Below the pieces are notes generated by a model, which searched no databases, was not told the origin of the DNA, and worked only from the letters and a program-made list of their open reading frames with translations. A stretch of DNA of 64,000 bases from assembly GCF_964656455.1 (NCBI RefSeq), contig NC_135717.1, positions 136,414,308-136,478,307 on the forward strand, in the 5' to 3' direction. This document shows positions 1 to 10,924 of the stretch, piece by piece. The position numbers were made by a program, and so were the translations under genes. Positions within the stretch are counted from its first letter, which is position 1, and each line of letters starts with the position of its first letter. This DNA comes from Halichoerus grypus (taxonomy: Eukaryota; Chordata; Mammalia; Carnivora; Phocidae).

Positions 1-109
1 CCAGCCCCAACCTTTCCCTGAACTACTGTTGCTTGGTTTTTAACAGGCATTGATACTTGATAACTGAGATCCAGCCACATTGACCTCCTTGCATGTAGTT
101 GAGCATACC

Positions 110-300
110 ATGCAAGCTTCCACCTTAGGACATTTATATTTCTTCTCTTTGCCTGTAATGTTCCCCTCTTTACCCTCTTTATATTCAGGGAAGGTTTATT
201 TACCTTAGATCTCTTTACATTATTACTACATCCAAGAGGGCTCTCCCTGATCACCCTCAAATACAATACGGAACCGTATCACTTCTATACCCCCATCCTC
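110..300 (+). repeat. possible L2 (LINE-2) remnant
   Basis: The text around 'tgcctgtaatgttcccctcttt' and 'ctctccctgatcaccctc' has the wording of the 3' half of ancient L2 elements. It is strongly diverged and the boundaries are approximate. It could also be unique DNA. Confidence 0.35.
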
Positions 301-380
301 ATGTTCATTAATAGGATAAATGTGGTGTGCATATTTCAAGCATAGCTCTCCTCCCTGACTGAACTCTAGGAGACCTTTGT

Positions 381-500
381 AGAGTAGGAAAAGCAGTGGT
401 TTTGGAGTCCTATAATCCTTAATTTTTGCCCTACAACCTACCTGAGATGTTATCTTAGACAAGTTACTGGGTTCAGTCTCAATGTAAATGAAGACAGCCA
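381..500 (+). repeat. MIR SINE remnant
   Basis: The order 'agcagtggttttggagtcc', then 'gatgttatcttagacaagtt', then 'ggttcagtctcaatgtaaat' follows the MIR consensus in the sense direction (gene-like head, tRNA-related middle, cytoplasm-type 'acaagtta' and 'tcagt' blocks). Ancient mammalian repeat with the usual high divergence. Confidence 0.6.
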
Positions 501-807
501 TATCCAACATTTTCAGAGAGTATTTGGCCTGATGTTTTAGTCATTATAGAAAATACACAAAAGAAGGTAAAAAACCCAAATCATCTGGTTAGATTTTTTG
601 ATAAACTTATAATTTAATAATATCATTATTCAATATCTTGTACCATATATAAAGTTAGAACCAAGCCATGTAATTAGAATTATTTTGGTAAATTTATAGC
701 TCAACAATTTTATTACTTGGTATTTTGCACTTAGCTAAAAATTGGAGTTACTTCTTCTAAAAATGGAGGGAGGTAAAAAAATCCATTGTTTGTTTTTAAT
801 TGTCCTA

Positions 808-1892
808 TTTTTTTTAAATTGAGGTATAATTGACATTCAACATTATATTTGTTTCAGGTATACAGCATAATGATTCAATACTTGTATATATTACAAAAGA
901 ATCACCACAGCATATTTAGTTATATACAGTTACAGAATTTTTTTCTTGTTATGAGAATTTTTATGATTTACTGTCTTAGCAACTTTCAAATATGTACTAC
1001 GGTATTATTAACTATAGTTACCATGCTATGCATTACATCTCTATTACTTATTTTATAACTGAAAGTTTGAACCTTTTGACTCCTTTCACCCATTTTGCCC
1101 CCCACACCCACCCCAACTGCCCCCCTTCTGGCAACCACCAATTTGTTCTCTGTAACTGTGGCTTTGGCTTTTTTTTTTTAAGATTCTATATGTAAGTGAA
1201 ATCATACAGTATTTGTCTTTCTCTGTCTGACTTATTTAACTTAGCATAATGACCTCAGGGTCCTTCCAGATTGTAGCAAATGGCAGGATATATTTCTTTT
1301 TTAATGGCTGAATAATATTCCATTGTGTATTTACCACATATTCCTTATCCATTCATTCATTCAGTGGACAGTTAGGTTGTTTCCATATCTTAGCTATTGT
1401 AAATACTTCTGCAAAGGGGGTGAATATATCTTTTCAAGTTAGTGTCTTTGATTTCTTTGCATAAATAACCAGAAGTGGGGTTGCTGGATCATATGGTAAC
1501 TCTATTTTTAATTTTTTGAGAAATGTTCATATTGTTTTTCATAATAGCTGCACCAGTTTATATTCCCACCAACAGTGCACAAGGGCTCCCTTTTCTCTAC
1601 CTTCTCACCAACACCTGTTATTTCTTTTTGATAATAGTCATTCAAACAGGTGTGAGGTGATATCTCATTGTTTTGATTTCCCTGATAATTAGTAATTTTA
1701 AGCATTTTTTCATGTACCTATTAACCACCTGTATGTCTTCTTTGGAAAACTGTCGATTCAGATCCTCTGCCCAACAATCCTCAGATTGTTGTGGGGGTTT
1801 TTTTGTTTATTATTGGGTTTTATGAATTCTTATATATTTCGGATATTAACCCCTTATCAGATATACATTTTGCAAATATTTTCTCCCATTCT
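808..1892 (-). mobile_element. old L1 3' end (ORF2 C-terminus plus 3'UTR), left part
   Basis: Read on the minus strand this is the end of LINE-1 ORF2 followed by a 3'UTR of the old L1M type, seen on the plus strand as 'ttgaggtataattgacat' at about 822 and 'gtttcaggtatacagcataa' at about 852. The ORF2 region carries the usual 'ctgaataatattccattgtg' text near 1310 and 'tattcccaccaacagtgcac' near 1561. The ORF is broken throughout. The element stops at about 1892 and resumes at about 3318, on the far side of a younger L1 inserted in the same orientation. Confidence 0.85.
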
Positions 1893-1906
1893 ATAGGTTG
1901 TCTTTT
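1893..1906. repeat. TSD, left copy, of the nested L1
   Basis: The sequence ATAGGTTGTCTTTT at the left edge of the younger L1 is matched by ATAGGTTGCCTTTT at 3318-3331, one mismatch in 14. Both lie in the L1 ORF2 reading of the older element, as expected if the host sequence was duplicated on insertion. Confidence 0.7.
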
Positions 1907-3317
1907 TTTATTATTTTATTATGTTATGTTAATCACCATACATTACATCATTAGTTTTTGATGTAGTGTTCCATGATTCATTGTTTGCGCATAACACCCA
2001 GTGCTCCATTCAATACATGCCCTCTTTAATACCCATCACCAGGCTAACCCATCCCCCTACTCTCCTCCCCTCTAGAACCCTCTGTTTGTTTCTCAGAGTC
2101 CATAGTCTCTCATGGTTTGGCTCCCCTTCCGATTTCCCCCTTCATTTTTCCCTTCCTACTATCTTCTTTTTTTTTTTTTTAACATATAATGTATTATTTG
2201 TTTCAGAGGTACAGGTCTGTGATTCAACAGTCTTACACAATTCACAGCGCTCACCATAGCACATACCCTCTCCAATGTCTATCACCCAGCCACCCATCCC
2301 TCCCAACCTCCACCACTCCAGCAACCCTCAGTTTGTTTACTGAGATTTAAGAATTCCTCATATCAGTGAGATCATATGATACATGTCTTTCTCTGATTGA
2401 CTTATTTCGCTCAGCATAATACCCTCCAGTTCCATCCACGTCATTGCAAATGGCAAGATGTCATTCCTTTTGATGGCTGCATAATATTCCATTGTATATA
2501 TATACACCACATCTTCTTTATCCATTCATCTGTCAATGGACATCTTGGCTCTTTCCATAGTTTGGCTATTATGGACATTGCTGCTATAAACATTGGGGTG
2601 CACATACCCCTTCGGATCACTACATTTGTATCTTTGGGATAAATACCCAGTAGTGCAGTTGCTGGGTCATAGGGTAGCTCTATTTTCAACTTTTTGAGGA
2701 ACCTCCATGCTGTTTTCCAGAGTGGCTGCACCAGCTTGCATTCCCACCAACAGCGTAGGAGGGTTCCCCTTTCTTCACATCCCCACCAACATCTGTTGTT
2801 TGCTGACTTGTTAATTTTAGCCATTCTGACTGGTGTGAGGTGGTATCTCATTGAGGTTTTGATTTGGATTTCCCTGATGCCGAGCAATGTTGAGCACTTT
2901 TTCATGTGTCTTTGGCCATTTGGATGTCTTCTTTGGAAAAATGTCTGTTCATGTCTTCTGCCCATATCTTGATTGGATCATTTGTTCTTTGGGTGTTGAG
3001 TTTGATAAGTTCTTTATAGATTTTGGATACTAGCCCTTTATCTGATATGTCATTTGCAAATATCTTCTCCCATTCTGACGATTGTCTTTTGGTTTTGTTG
3101 ACTGTTTCTTTTGCTGTGCAAAAGCTCTTTATCTTGATGAAGTTCCAATAGTTCATTTTTGCCCTTGCTTCCCTTGCCTTTGGCGATGTTTCTAGAAAGA
3201 AGTTGCTGCGGCTGAGGTCGAAGAGGTTGCTGCCTGTGTTCTCCTCTAGGATTTTGATGGACTCCTGTCTCACATTAGGTCTTTCAACCATTTTGAGTCT
3301 ATTTTTGTGTGTGGTCC
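1907..3317 (-). mobile_element. younger carnivore L1, 5'-truncated, nested in an older L1
   Basis: A minus-strand L1: T-rich start (the poly-A tail), a 3'UTR with the carnivore-type text 'ttccatgattcattgtttg', then ORF2 C-terminal sequence. On the minus strand, 2441-2965 and 2902-3291 read as overlapping pieces of the ORF2p C-terminus in different frames, with the Cys-rich signature ([13 protein letters not shown]) and '[14 protein letters not shown]', so at least one frameshift separates them. The element ends at 'tttgtgtgtggt' near 3315, a 5' truncation typical of target-primed reverse transcription. It closely resembles the L1 at 10925-12733, which extends farther 5'. The ORF2 fragments are not functional. 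Confidence 0.9.
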
Positions 3318-3510
3318 ATAGGTTGCCTTTTAATTTTGTTGATGGTTTCCTTTGCCATTCAGAAGCTTTTTAGTTAGATGTAGTCCCACTTGTTGCTTTT
3401 CACTTTTGTTACCTTTGCTTTTGATTTCAAATCCAAAAATTCATTGCCAAGACTGATGTCAAGGAGCTTACCACTTGTGCTTTCTTCTAGGAGTTTTATG
3501 GTCATCTATT
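3318..3510 (-). mobile_element. old L1, continuation right of the nested insertion
   Basis: Starts with the right TSD copy at 3318-3331. Then 'gttgatggtttcctttgcc', 'agaagctttttagttagatg' and 'aagactgatgtcaaggagct' continue the older L1 ORF2 text interrupted at 1892. Similarity is lost near 3510. Confidence 0.75.
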
Positions 3511-6500
3511 GTGTTATTTTATGTTTGATTCACTCACTTTCAATTCCTCTAGTCTCTCTCCTTTAACAACTCCTCAGTCTTTATTCATCCACTCATTTAG
3601 TCACTTTTATTAATTAGGTAACTGCCACAATGAAGAGATTAAGTATTTTTGTTTCATATGTAAAAATATTTCTTTTCTCTCATAGGTCTGATATTTTTTA
3701 TATTGAAACCTACAAAATTCCCAACTTGTATATTTCTTACCAGCCTAGTGTAGGTTTCAGAGAAGGCTAAAATGATTCACAATTATCTAATAATAAAGTA
3801 TACAGTATTCAAAAGCATTGGAACAGAGTGGTGATTTTATATTCTTTTTTTTTTCTTTTAACCCTGGCACAAATATTTAAAAATTGATTGCATCGTATTC
3901 AGGATTGGTGATCCCACTTATAATACAGATGTAAAAACACAGACAGCCAGAAAGCAAAAAAAAAATTAACAAAGCAAGTGTAAATGTATCTTTTTTTTTT
4001 TTTTTTTTTTTTTTTTGGAGAAAGTCTGTTGTGGAACACATGTGTGAAGCTCCCAGCATCATCACATCTTGAAGCCCCCATATATTTAGTATAAATCAAT
4101 TTTTTTTAAAAGGAAACCAGAGATAATAGTTCTAGAATATTGAAAATTCTATACCAGCACTTCTCTTTCCACATGAGCCAAAATGTTCCACTACTTCTTT
4201 GCAATCCCACTATTTATCGTCTTTCTTATTTCCATTTATCCTAGCATCTTCTAAACATGCCTCATTCAGATCCCTTTTTCAAATCTATATTTATCTGTGG
4301 CTATTTTAGCCTGTGGCCCTTTCCCTATACCAAAGAGTTCTACCCAGTAGTTCTCTACTAACAAAGTATGTCCCCAATCATGACAGCCTCAGACCAGAGT
4401 TCTTGTTTTTGTGAGATGATAAACAGCCTAGATAAAACCAATAATAGAGATCTAGAATGTCCCTAGCAAATTTCTAATAAAATTTCCATTTAATTAAAGT
4501 CTTATCTCTGAACTTAATTTTTTAGATAGATAATATAAAATTTCAAAAGAAACAATTAAGATAATTGCAGTTGGGCCTTACTTACCCAAATAGTTAAAGC
4601 TTATTCTCTTCAAGTCCATATATCCTTCAGACTACATATTATCTTGGACCTGAAAGTGAGATCACAAATGATAGCTAAAGTCAAGCTAAAAGAGCCATTA
4701 TATAAGAACCTCAGAAATACAGATACTATATTTCCCTCTTTACTGATTGAATAAGGAAAACATAGCCCAGTTAAATTTCAGTATATCAGATACCCACCAA
4801 TAGCTTTCCAATAAATATCCAGTTGCCCTTAGCAAAATCACATACGTTTTCATAGAAAACATAGATAATTAGATAAAAATAATCTTTTCATTTTAATCAC
4901 CTTGTTTAAATTCCGTCATTACTATTTGAGTGCAAATAGTATTATTTCCAAAATTTAAATTTCAATAATTATTTTAGTGATAAAAAAACATTTTCCTCAT
5001 TCAAATTAACATCACCAGTAAATAACTCCTTTTATTCTAAGGAATATATCTGATTAGACTTAATTTTAGTTCTTGATTTTCTCTCCAGTTTATTGATTAA
5101 AGTTCCCTAACCTACCTAGATCTATTATGCCTATTTAAAATGTATTGAAACAAAAATTACAGAAGTCTTAACCCATAATTTTTAAGAGTACAACTGCATA
5201 CATAGTTATTTTACTCTATCTTTAATACAGTCCCCCCAACCCATAATAGCTTTGTACCCTTAAGGTTAAACTTTGACCAAATCTGGGTGGGAAACATAAA
5301 TTTTTGAAAAAATATTTTCAACTCTGTAAATATATTTTCTCCTATCTAAATGGTATCACAATTCCCAATACCCTCTCCCCACCAGGAATATATCACAAAA
5401 CAGTTTGAAGCTAGCTAGTTTTCTCTATTTCACCAGCCCCTGGGTATCCAGCTCAGTTTCCATCTTGTGGCCAAAGGATTACTGGTCCTTTCTTCAGAAA
5501 TTGTGTGTGAGTTGCCAGGAGTGGGAGGTAGCCCCTAGATTCTTCTTCATTTAGAAAGGAAAGTGGAAAAGAGCCCTATTTTAGATATAAAATACAAAAA
5601 TATATAAATTCATCCATTACATTGATATCCTTTTAATACTAGAATTTGCTGTTCATGTAATCTCACAAGCTTTTTCCTTTATTACTAATAAATGCTCTTT
5701 GAGAGATACAGCCTCTTCACTCCTGTAGCTAAAACTGTTGAAACCATGTAATTCCTAATTGCATGAAAAATGTTATTTTAGAGCTTAAAAAAATTAATCC
5801 TTATGCACATTATATTATCATTTAATAAGTCTAGCACAGTTTGGAAACACATACTCAATATTGCACACACTAATTTCCTTTATAATTGGCATAATTAATA
5901 CTAATAGTTTTATTCAATTAATATTTACTGAATGTTTACTATGTGTCTTAGATTTACATGCCTTAGCACATTTAAGTAGAGCTTATTTTTCCAATAAAAC
6001 AATTGAAATTATTTACTGAAGAATGCACATATTTCTAAGTAAATATGTAGTTTTTAAAGTCCCAAGACTATTCTTCTGAAATCAACATGATCATTTCAGA
6101 GCACTGTACTTTTCTAGAGACAAAATTCCCCACCTGATAAATTTAATTCTCTCTTAGAAAGAAAAAAGTAAACATGAAAATCCCATGAATATCCTGGCAA
6201 TAGCTTTTTCCTTATCTTTTGGATTATTTGCCAACCTAATCACCATCATCCTTGTTTTCAGTGTGCAAGATGTGACATTTTCAATTTAATTGCCACTGGA
6301 TATCTTAAATACGTTCTAAATATGATTTTTTCCATTATTTTATACCCGTGTTTCCATTCTGATTAGAGAGTGGTTGTCACCATTAGAGAGTGGCAGTGTG
6401 CAATGTAAACCCTTTCTGCTGGTGGCTAAAGGGCTCCGCCTGCCAAAGCCAATCTGTAAAGACTAGAAGAGGTGCCTACTTCAAATGCACAGACACCAAT

Positions 6501-6585
6501 GCAGGGCCACAAGAATCATGAATAATAAAGTATATCACCAAAGGAAACTAATAAAGCTCCAATGACTGATCTTTAAAAAAAATGG
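3511..6585. other. unique AT-rich DNA, no gene seen
   Basis: No credible ORF, RNA gene or young repeat was recognised. There is a 26-T homopolymer at 3991-4016 and a weak L2/MIR-like phrase near 5915-5980 ('taatatttactgaatgttta'). Nothing else stands out. Confidence 0.5.
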
Positions 6586-6589
6586 AAAG

Positions 6590-6740
6590 CTATTCACTGA
6601 CTAGGGATCTAACATACAGCATGGTGACTATAGTTAATACTGTGTTATATACTTGAAGTTTGCTAAGAGAGTAGACGTTGAATGTTCTCACATATTTTTT
6701 AAACTTAGACAATGTTATATGTCAATTATATCAATAAATC
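6590..6740 (+). mobile_element. L1M 3'UTR end with internal deletion
   Basis: The phrases 'gtgactatagttaatactg', 'tttgctaagagagtagacg', then 'aatgttatatgtcaattata' and 'tcaataaa' are the sense-strand 3' end of an old L1. The usual stretch between the 'ttctcacat' block and the terminal 'gttatatgtcaattat' block is missing. A G8 run follows at 6742-6750. Confidence 0.75.
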
Positions 6741-6754
6741 TGGGGGGGGGGACA

Positions 6755-7036
6755 AAAAGGCAGAAGGGCAAATTTACTCTCTCTGCTTGAACTGGACATC
6801 CATCTTCTCCTGTCCTCAAGCCTTGGCTTCCCTGGTTCTTAGGCCTTGAAGTTTGGACACGAATTACACCACTGGCTTTCCTGAGCCTCCAGGGTACAGA
6901 AAGCGCATACCTCTTAGCCTTCATAATCATGTGAACCAATCCCTCATAATCTCTTTCAATCTACCTATTTATATATTCCGTTAGTTTTATTTCTCTAGAG
7001 AACTCGGACTAATACAGATTTTGGCACTAAAAGTGG
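6755..7036 (+). repeat. ERVL/MaLR-type LTR 3' part with primer-binding-site-like sequence
   Basis: 'agccttcataatcatgtgaa', then 'tctctagagaactcggacta' and 'atacagattttggcac' resemble the 3' end of a mammalian LTR repeat that normally reads 'gagaaccctgactaatacag'. The following 'ttggcactaaaagtgg' at 7021-7036 resembles the tRNA-Leu primer-binding site of ERVL/MaLR elements. The family is not settled and no coding remnant is visible downstream. Confidence 0.45.
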
Positions 7037-7559
7037 TATCAGAGGAATAGAATTTCAAGGCTACGATCAGATTCAAAAGGGGCTATTTCCTACTTTTTCA
7101 TCTTCTTCCCTATCCCTCAACAGTACACACACATACACAAACAAATCACTTGAAGTTTTTAGTCATTCTGAACTTTGTTTTACATTACATTTTACAGAGA
7201 ATGTTGTACTGAATTAAAATATAAACATTTATCTTGTGGTGGTACCATAATTTCTCTTTCCAGTAGCAGGTGACTTATTTGCCATTACTTCACACCTTCA
7301 AATATAAAGCCTTCCCTCATCTAGGAGCTATGTACAAGGCTCCTTTGATGTTGATTGTCAAAAGACTTCCTTTCTATTAAAACCCATATCATCTTATATC
7401 AGTGCAGCTTGGAGAAAGGAGACGGTGTCAGTTTTATGAACTACAAGTCCTAATTTCTGATTCAATTTGATTCAAATCAAATGATACAGCCCAGTCTGGA
7501 ATAGATGAATATATAAATTTCAGATCATGAAACATATTCACCTGTACATGGAGGAATAA

Positions 7560-8020
7560 TATTGCATATAGAATTGCCACACAATGTCAGTGGCATACAA
7601 CAATAAGCATTTAATTAGTTCAGCGTTGGATGCAACCTGATCTTGGTTGCACTTAACTGGGGGATAGCTTTGCTCCAAGTTATGAATTTCTCTAAGCATG
7701 GCTACTCTCCTTACTGAGATTTAGTGTCATGTCTCTTCTATCTATCTATTCTAGGATCAAGCCAGAGGAAATGGTAGCTACAGAGAAAGTTCCTCTTATG
7801 GTGAGGGCAGGGATGCAAGGGAGCAAGTAGAAATACACATGGTCTCTTAAGGGAATTGGCACTTCTCACTTCTGTTTCCTAATATTGGCCGATACGAAAT
7901 ACATGTCTGAACCTAAAGGAAAGTAGTAGGAAAATATACTCTGCCCCATTTCCTGAAAGGAATACAATGTCATATGGCAAACAATATGAGAAGGAAGAGT
8001 GAAAAGTTGGGATCAGTTAT
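7560..8020 (-). repeat. MLT1-like (MaLR) LTR remnant
   Basis: 'gtggcatacaacaataagca' with 'acttctcacttctgtttcct' downstream resembles the reverse complement of an LTR whose polyadenylation end reads 'gttttaagccactaagtttt'. Diverged, boundaries approximate. Confidence 0.45.
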
Positions 8021-10495
8021 TCAAATTATCACATACAGAGAAGTGGTATGTAATGAGGAATTTTTATACATCACTACAGAAATGGAATTTCAGAATTATT
8101 AGATTTGACTGAATTTTAAAATCTAAATTGATGCCAAAAATTACAGTAGACCCAATACCATATAGTAGATGTTCAGGTTATACTTTATACAATGAACTTT
8201 TAAAAATAAGCCTGCAATTAATCTGTATGCTGCAGTTTTATAGGAATAGACACATTATTTTTTTAATCTAAAGAGAAGCTATCAAATGTGCAGAGACCCT
8301 AAGATTTGGGCAAGTAAACAGTGGTAACATGCTTAAACGTAAGTCTAAATTTATTTTTATAAATTTTATGAAAAATATATTCATATAGTCTCCCCCACAT
8401 CACCCAAATATTTAAACTGATTTAATATGAAATAAATGCTTTAATTTACATTTACTTGTAAAAAGTGATGTCAAAAAATACAGGCTTCTCCAATATGGTT
8501 CAAATATGGTCATCCACTTCTTGAAATCATACATGATGACACCTGAACATTTATCACATAGAATCCTAATATTATGGCCTCAAATGTCATGCTAGTTGAG
8601 ACTGAAATTTTATAATCTATTGAAACTCCTTTATTGAGACTTCTTTGAAAAAAAAATTTTAAAGCAGCAAAAGAGAAATATTTTTTTCTATATTTGAAAG
8701 GAGTATTTTAAATAGACCACACATTGTGATGCAAGGAGTTCACTAGAAATGTAAACATAAAGCTTTCAAACTACCCATTTATCATATTCACTGGGCCTTT
8801 ATTTCAAACACCAGAATCATGTGAGTTATATTGATTTCTTGACTGTTATATTTGAATCTGAGATGAAAAATTTTAGCTGAAGTACCTCTTATCACCAGCA
8901 AAAAAATAAATACCTTTTATTCTCTTGACAATTACAATAGCTCATGAGCCCACCTTTTTTCAGATTTTAGAAAGAAAGAAAGTAATTTCAAAACTTTACA
9001 AAGTTGGTTGTCAGAATTTATACCCAAATCCCCAATCATCCAGAGAATTTGATGAGTGGCTACATTCTGGGAATCTCTAAATTCATACAAATCTGGAGGT
9101 TTGGTTTGGTTTTTTGTTTTTTTTTTTTTTTTTTTTGGTTTGTTTTTTTCTTTGTTTTGTTTTTTTCAGATGACTTAAACATGGAAAGATGGAAAATCAT
9201 GTGAGGTATGAAAACAGAGTTTGTGTAAAATTCACCAAAGAATTGTTTTCTATCTAAGACTAAATTGCACATATAAACTCCAGGATTGATAAAATTGTCC
9301 AAGATTACAAGGGGACCACCTCAATTCTTTTTTAATCCTTTTTTTCCTGAAGTTTCTTCAGGGATATAGAGTGAGAAGTGACTCATTAATTCATTTATTC
9401 ATCACATGCCTATCTGTCAACCACTCAGCTGGACACTAATGATTTAAGAAGATGAAGATACAATCTTTGCCCTCCAAGTATAGTGTTGCATACAGGAAGA
9501 TAAATAGGAAATTGTTACATTCTGACATGATAGATACTTTAGTAGTAGTTAAAAATAGGGTGGTGGAAGGGTATTGAACACAGAGGAAGTCTGAGGGTAT
9601 ATGTCCTCATGAGCATTTGTCTTTGTATAAGTATCTTCAGCATTAATTTTTAGAATGAAAAGAATTCTGACTTTCCCTTTACTTTCTGAGTATATTCTTT
9701 TGCCTATAATAACACAATCAGAGAATCACAGAGCAAGCCCCTAGAATTTGAGTAACTCTATATACACCATTAAAATGAACTCTTTTCAACAGCATCCCCT
9801 AGGTTGTGACTGGGTCCTGGTCAGAGACACCTCTCAGTGGGACACCAGTCACTACAAGATCTTGAATCTTGTAGTCACTACTCATCATGAATCAGGTATT
9901 TATTGATTTTTCCAGCCATAAGCTGAGCAATGTGCAGTAGCATCCCATTATCAGTTTGAAGTAACATTATTTGAGCAGATCTGAAGTCAAAAGGAAATTG
10001 GACATGGCATGTATTAGGATTAAGGGAGAGACTCAGAGAGAAAGAAGCCATGTTTATAGGGAAAGGTATTATCAAATGTCTCGAAATGATAAACTTTACT
10101 TCTCCAAGGATAACCTGGCTATAGTCACTGCTGTGTACCCAAAGTGCCTATCATGAAGATTAATGCTGAGAGTCTCATATGCTACCATAACCTGGGAAGA
10201 CTAGCTCTTGTTACCTGATGGTTAGTTGATTAAAATAGTCTCATCCTACTAAGGAGTGGGTAGTGATTTGAAAGAGTGATTGGAATTTGTCTTTCCTGAA
10301 TATAATGCTTCAGTCAGAATCAGAATTTCTGGAGTTATTAATGCTTAATTCACCATCCTATATTTTACACATTACATCTTGCCAAAAAAAATGAACTTTA
10401 TAGAAAAACAAATGAGGCAATTTACTGATCCCATAAGATTCGCTGCTCTTAACATGTACACTTTAGCTTAGGAACAATTTTATAATGGCTTATTG
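8021..10495. other. unique AT-rich DNA, no gene seen
   Basis: No gene recognised. A T-rich low-complexity tract lies at about 9103-9168. A stretch at 9385-9550 ('attcatttattcatcaca ... ctttgccctccaag') is weakly L2-like. Confidence 0.45.
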
Positions 10496-10508
10496 AAAAC
10501 TTAGTTAC
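10496..10508. repeat. SINE TSD, left copy
   Basis: AAAACTTAGTTAC is repeated exactly at 10706-10718, on the far side of the SINE's A-tail. Confidence 0.85.
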
Positions 10509-10705
10509 TGGGATGCCTAGGTGGCTCAATCGGTTAAGAGTCTGCCTTCAGCCCAGGTCATGACCTCAGGGTCCTGGATCCAGTCCCACATCGGGCTCCT
10601 TGCTCAGCAAGGAGCCTGCTTCTCCCTCTGCCTGCTGCTCCCCCAGCTTGTGTGCTCTCTCTCTCTGGCAAATAAATGAATGGAATTTAGAAAAAAAAAA
10701 AAAAA
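10509..10705 (+). mobile_element. carnivore tRNA-Lys SINE (SINEC)
   Basis: Plus orientation: head 'gatgcctaggtggctcaatc', 'aggtcatgacctcagggtcc', CT-rich segment, 'caaataaatgaatgg' and a terminal A run. Flanked by a perfect 13-bp TSD, so the insertion is complete. Moderately diverged in the head (CpG decay). Confidence 0.95.
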
Positions 10706-10908
10706 AAAACTTAGTTACAGCACTAGCTAGTAGATGATACCTTAGGACATTAGGATATTGCCCTATAGCACATGATATATCTTTTTAACAGTGATCAACC
10801 TATAGGGTTATTTCTCTTGTAACCAGGATACACGGGTCTAGGAAACAAGGGACCTACTTGAGAACAATCTAGCTTCCTAGTCCCATGTCTTTGGATTCTT
10901 CTGATGTG

Positions 10909-10924
10909 GAGGTCTTTATTTCTT
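10909..10924. repeat. L1 TSD, left copy (16 bp)
   Basis: GAGGTCTTTATTTCTT occurs here and again without mismatch at 12734-12749, bracketing the L1 between them. Confidence 0.95.

Noticed and set aside
3991..4016. A-tail of a retrocopy on the minus strand
   Set aside because: The adjoining sequence is not recognised as a SINE, LINE or mRNA, and no TSD was seen. Left as a homopolymer.
10509..10600. tRNA gene in the SINE head (A/B-box-like sequence)
   Set aside because: The tRNA-like head belongs to a SINEC with A-tail and TSD; it does not keep a complete cloverleaf. The same applies to the other SINE copies.
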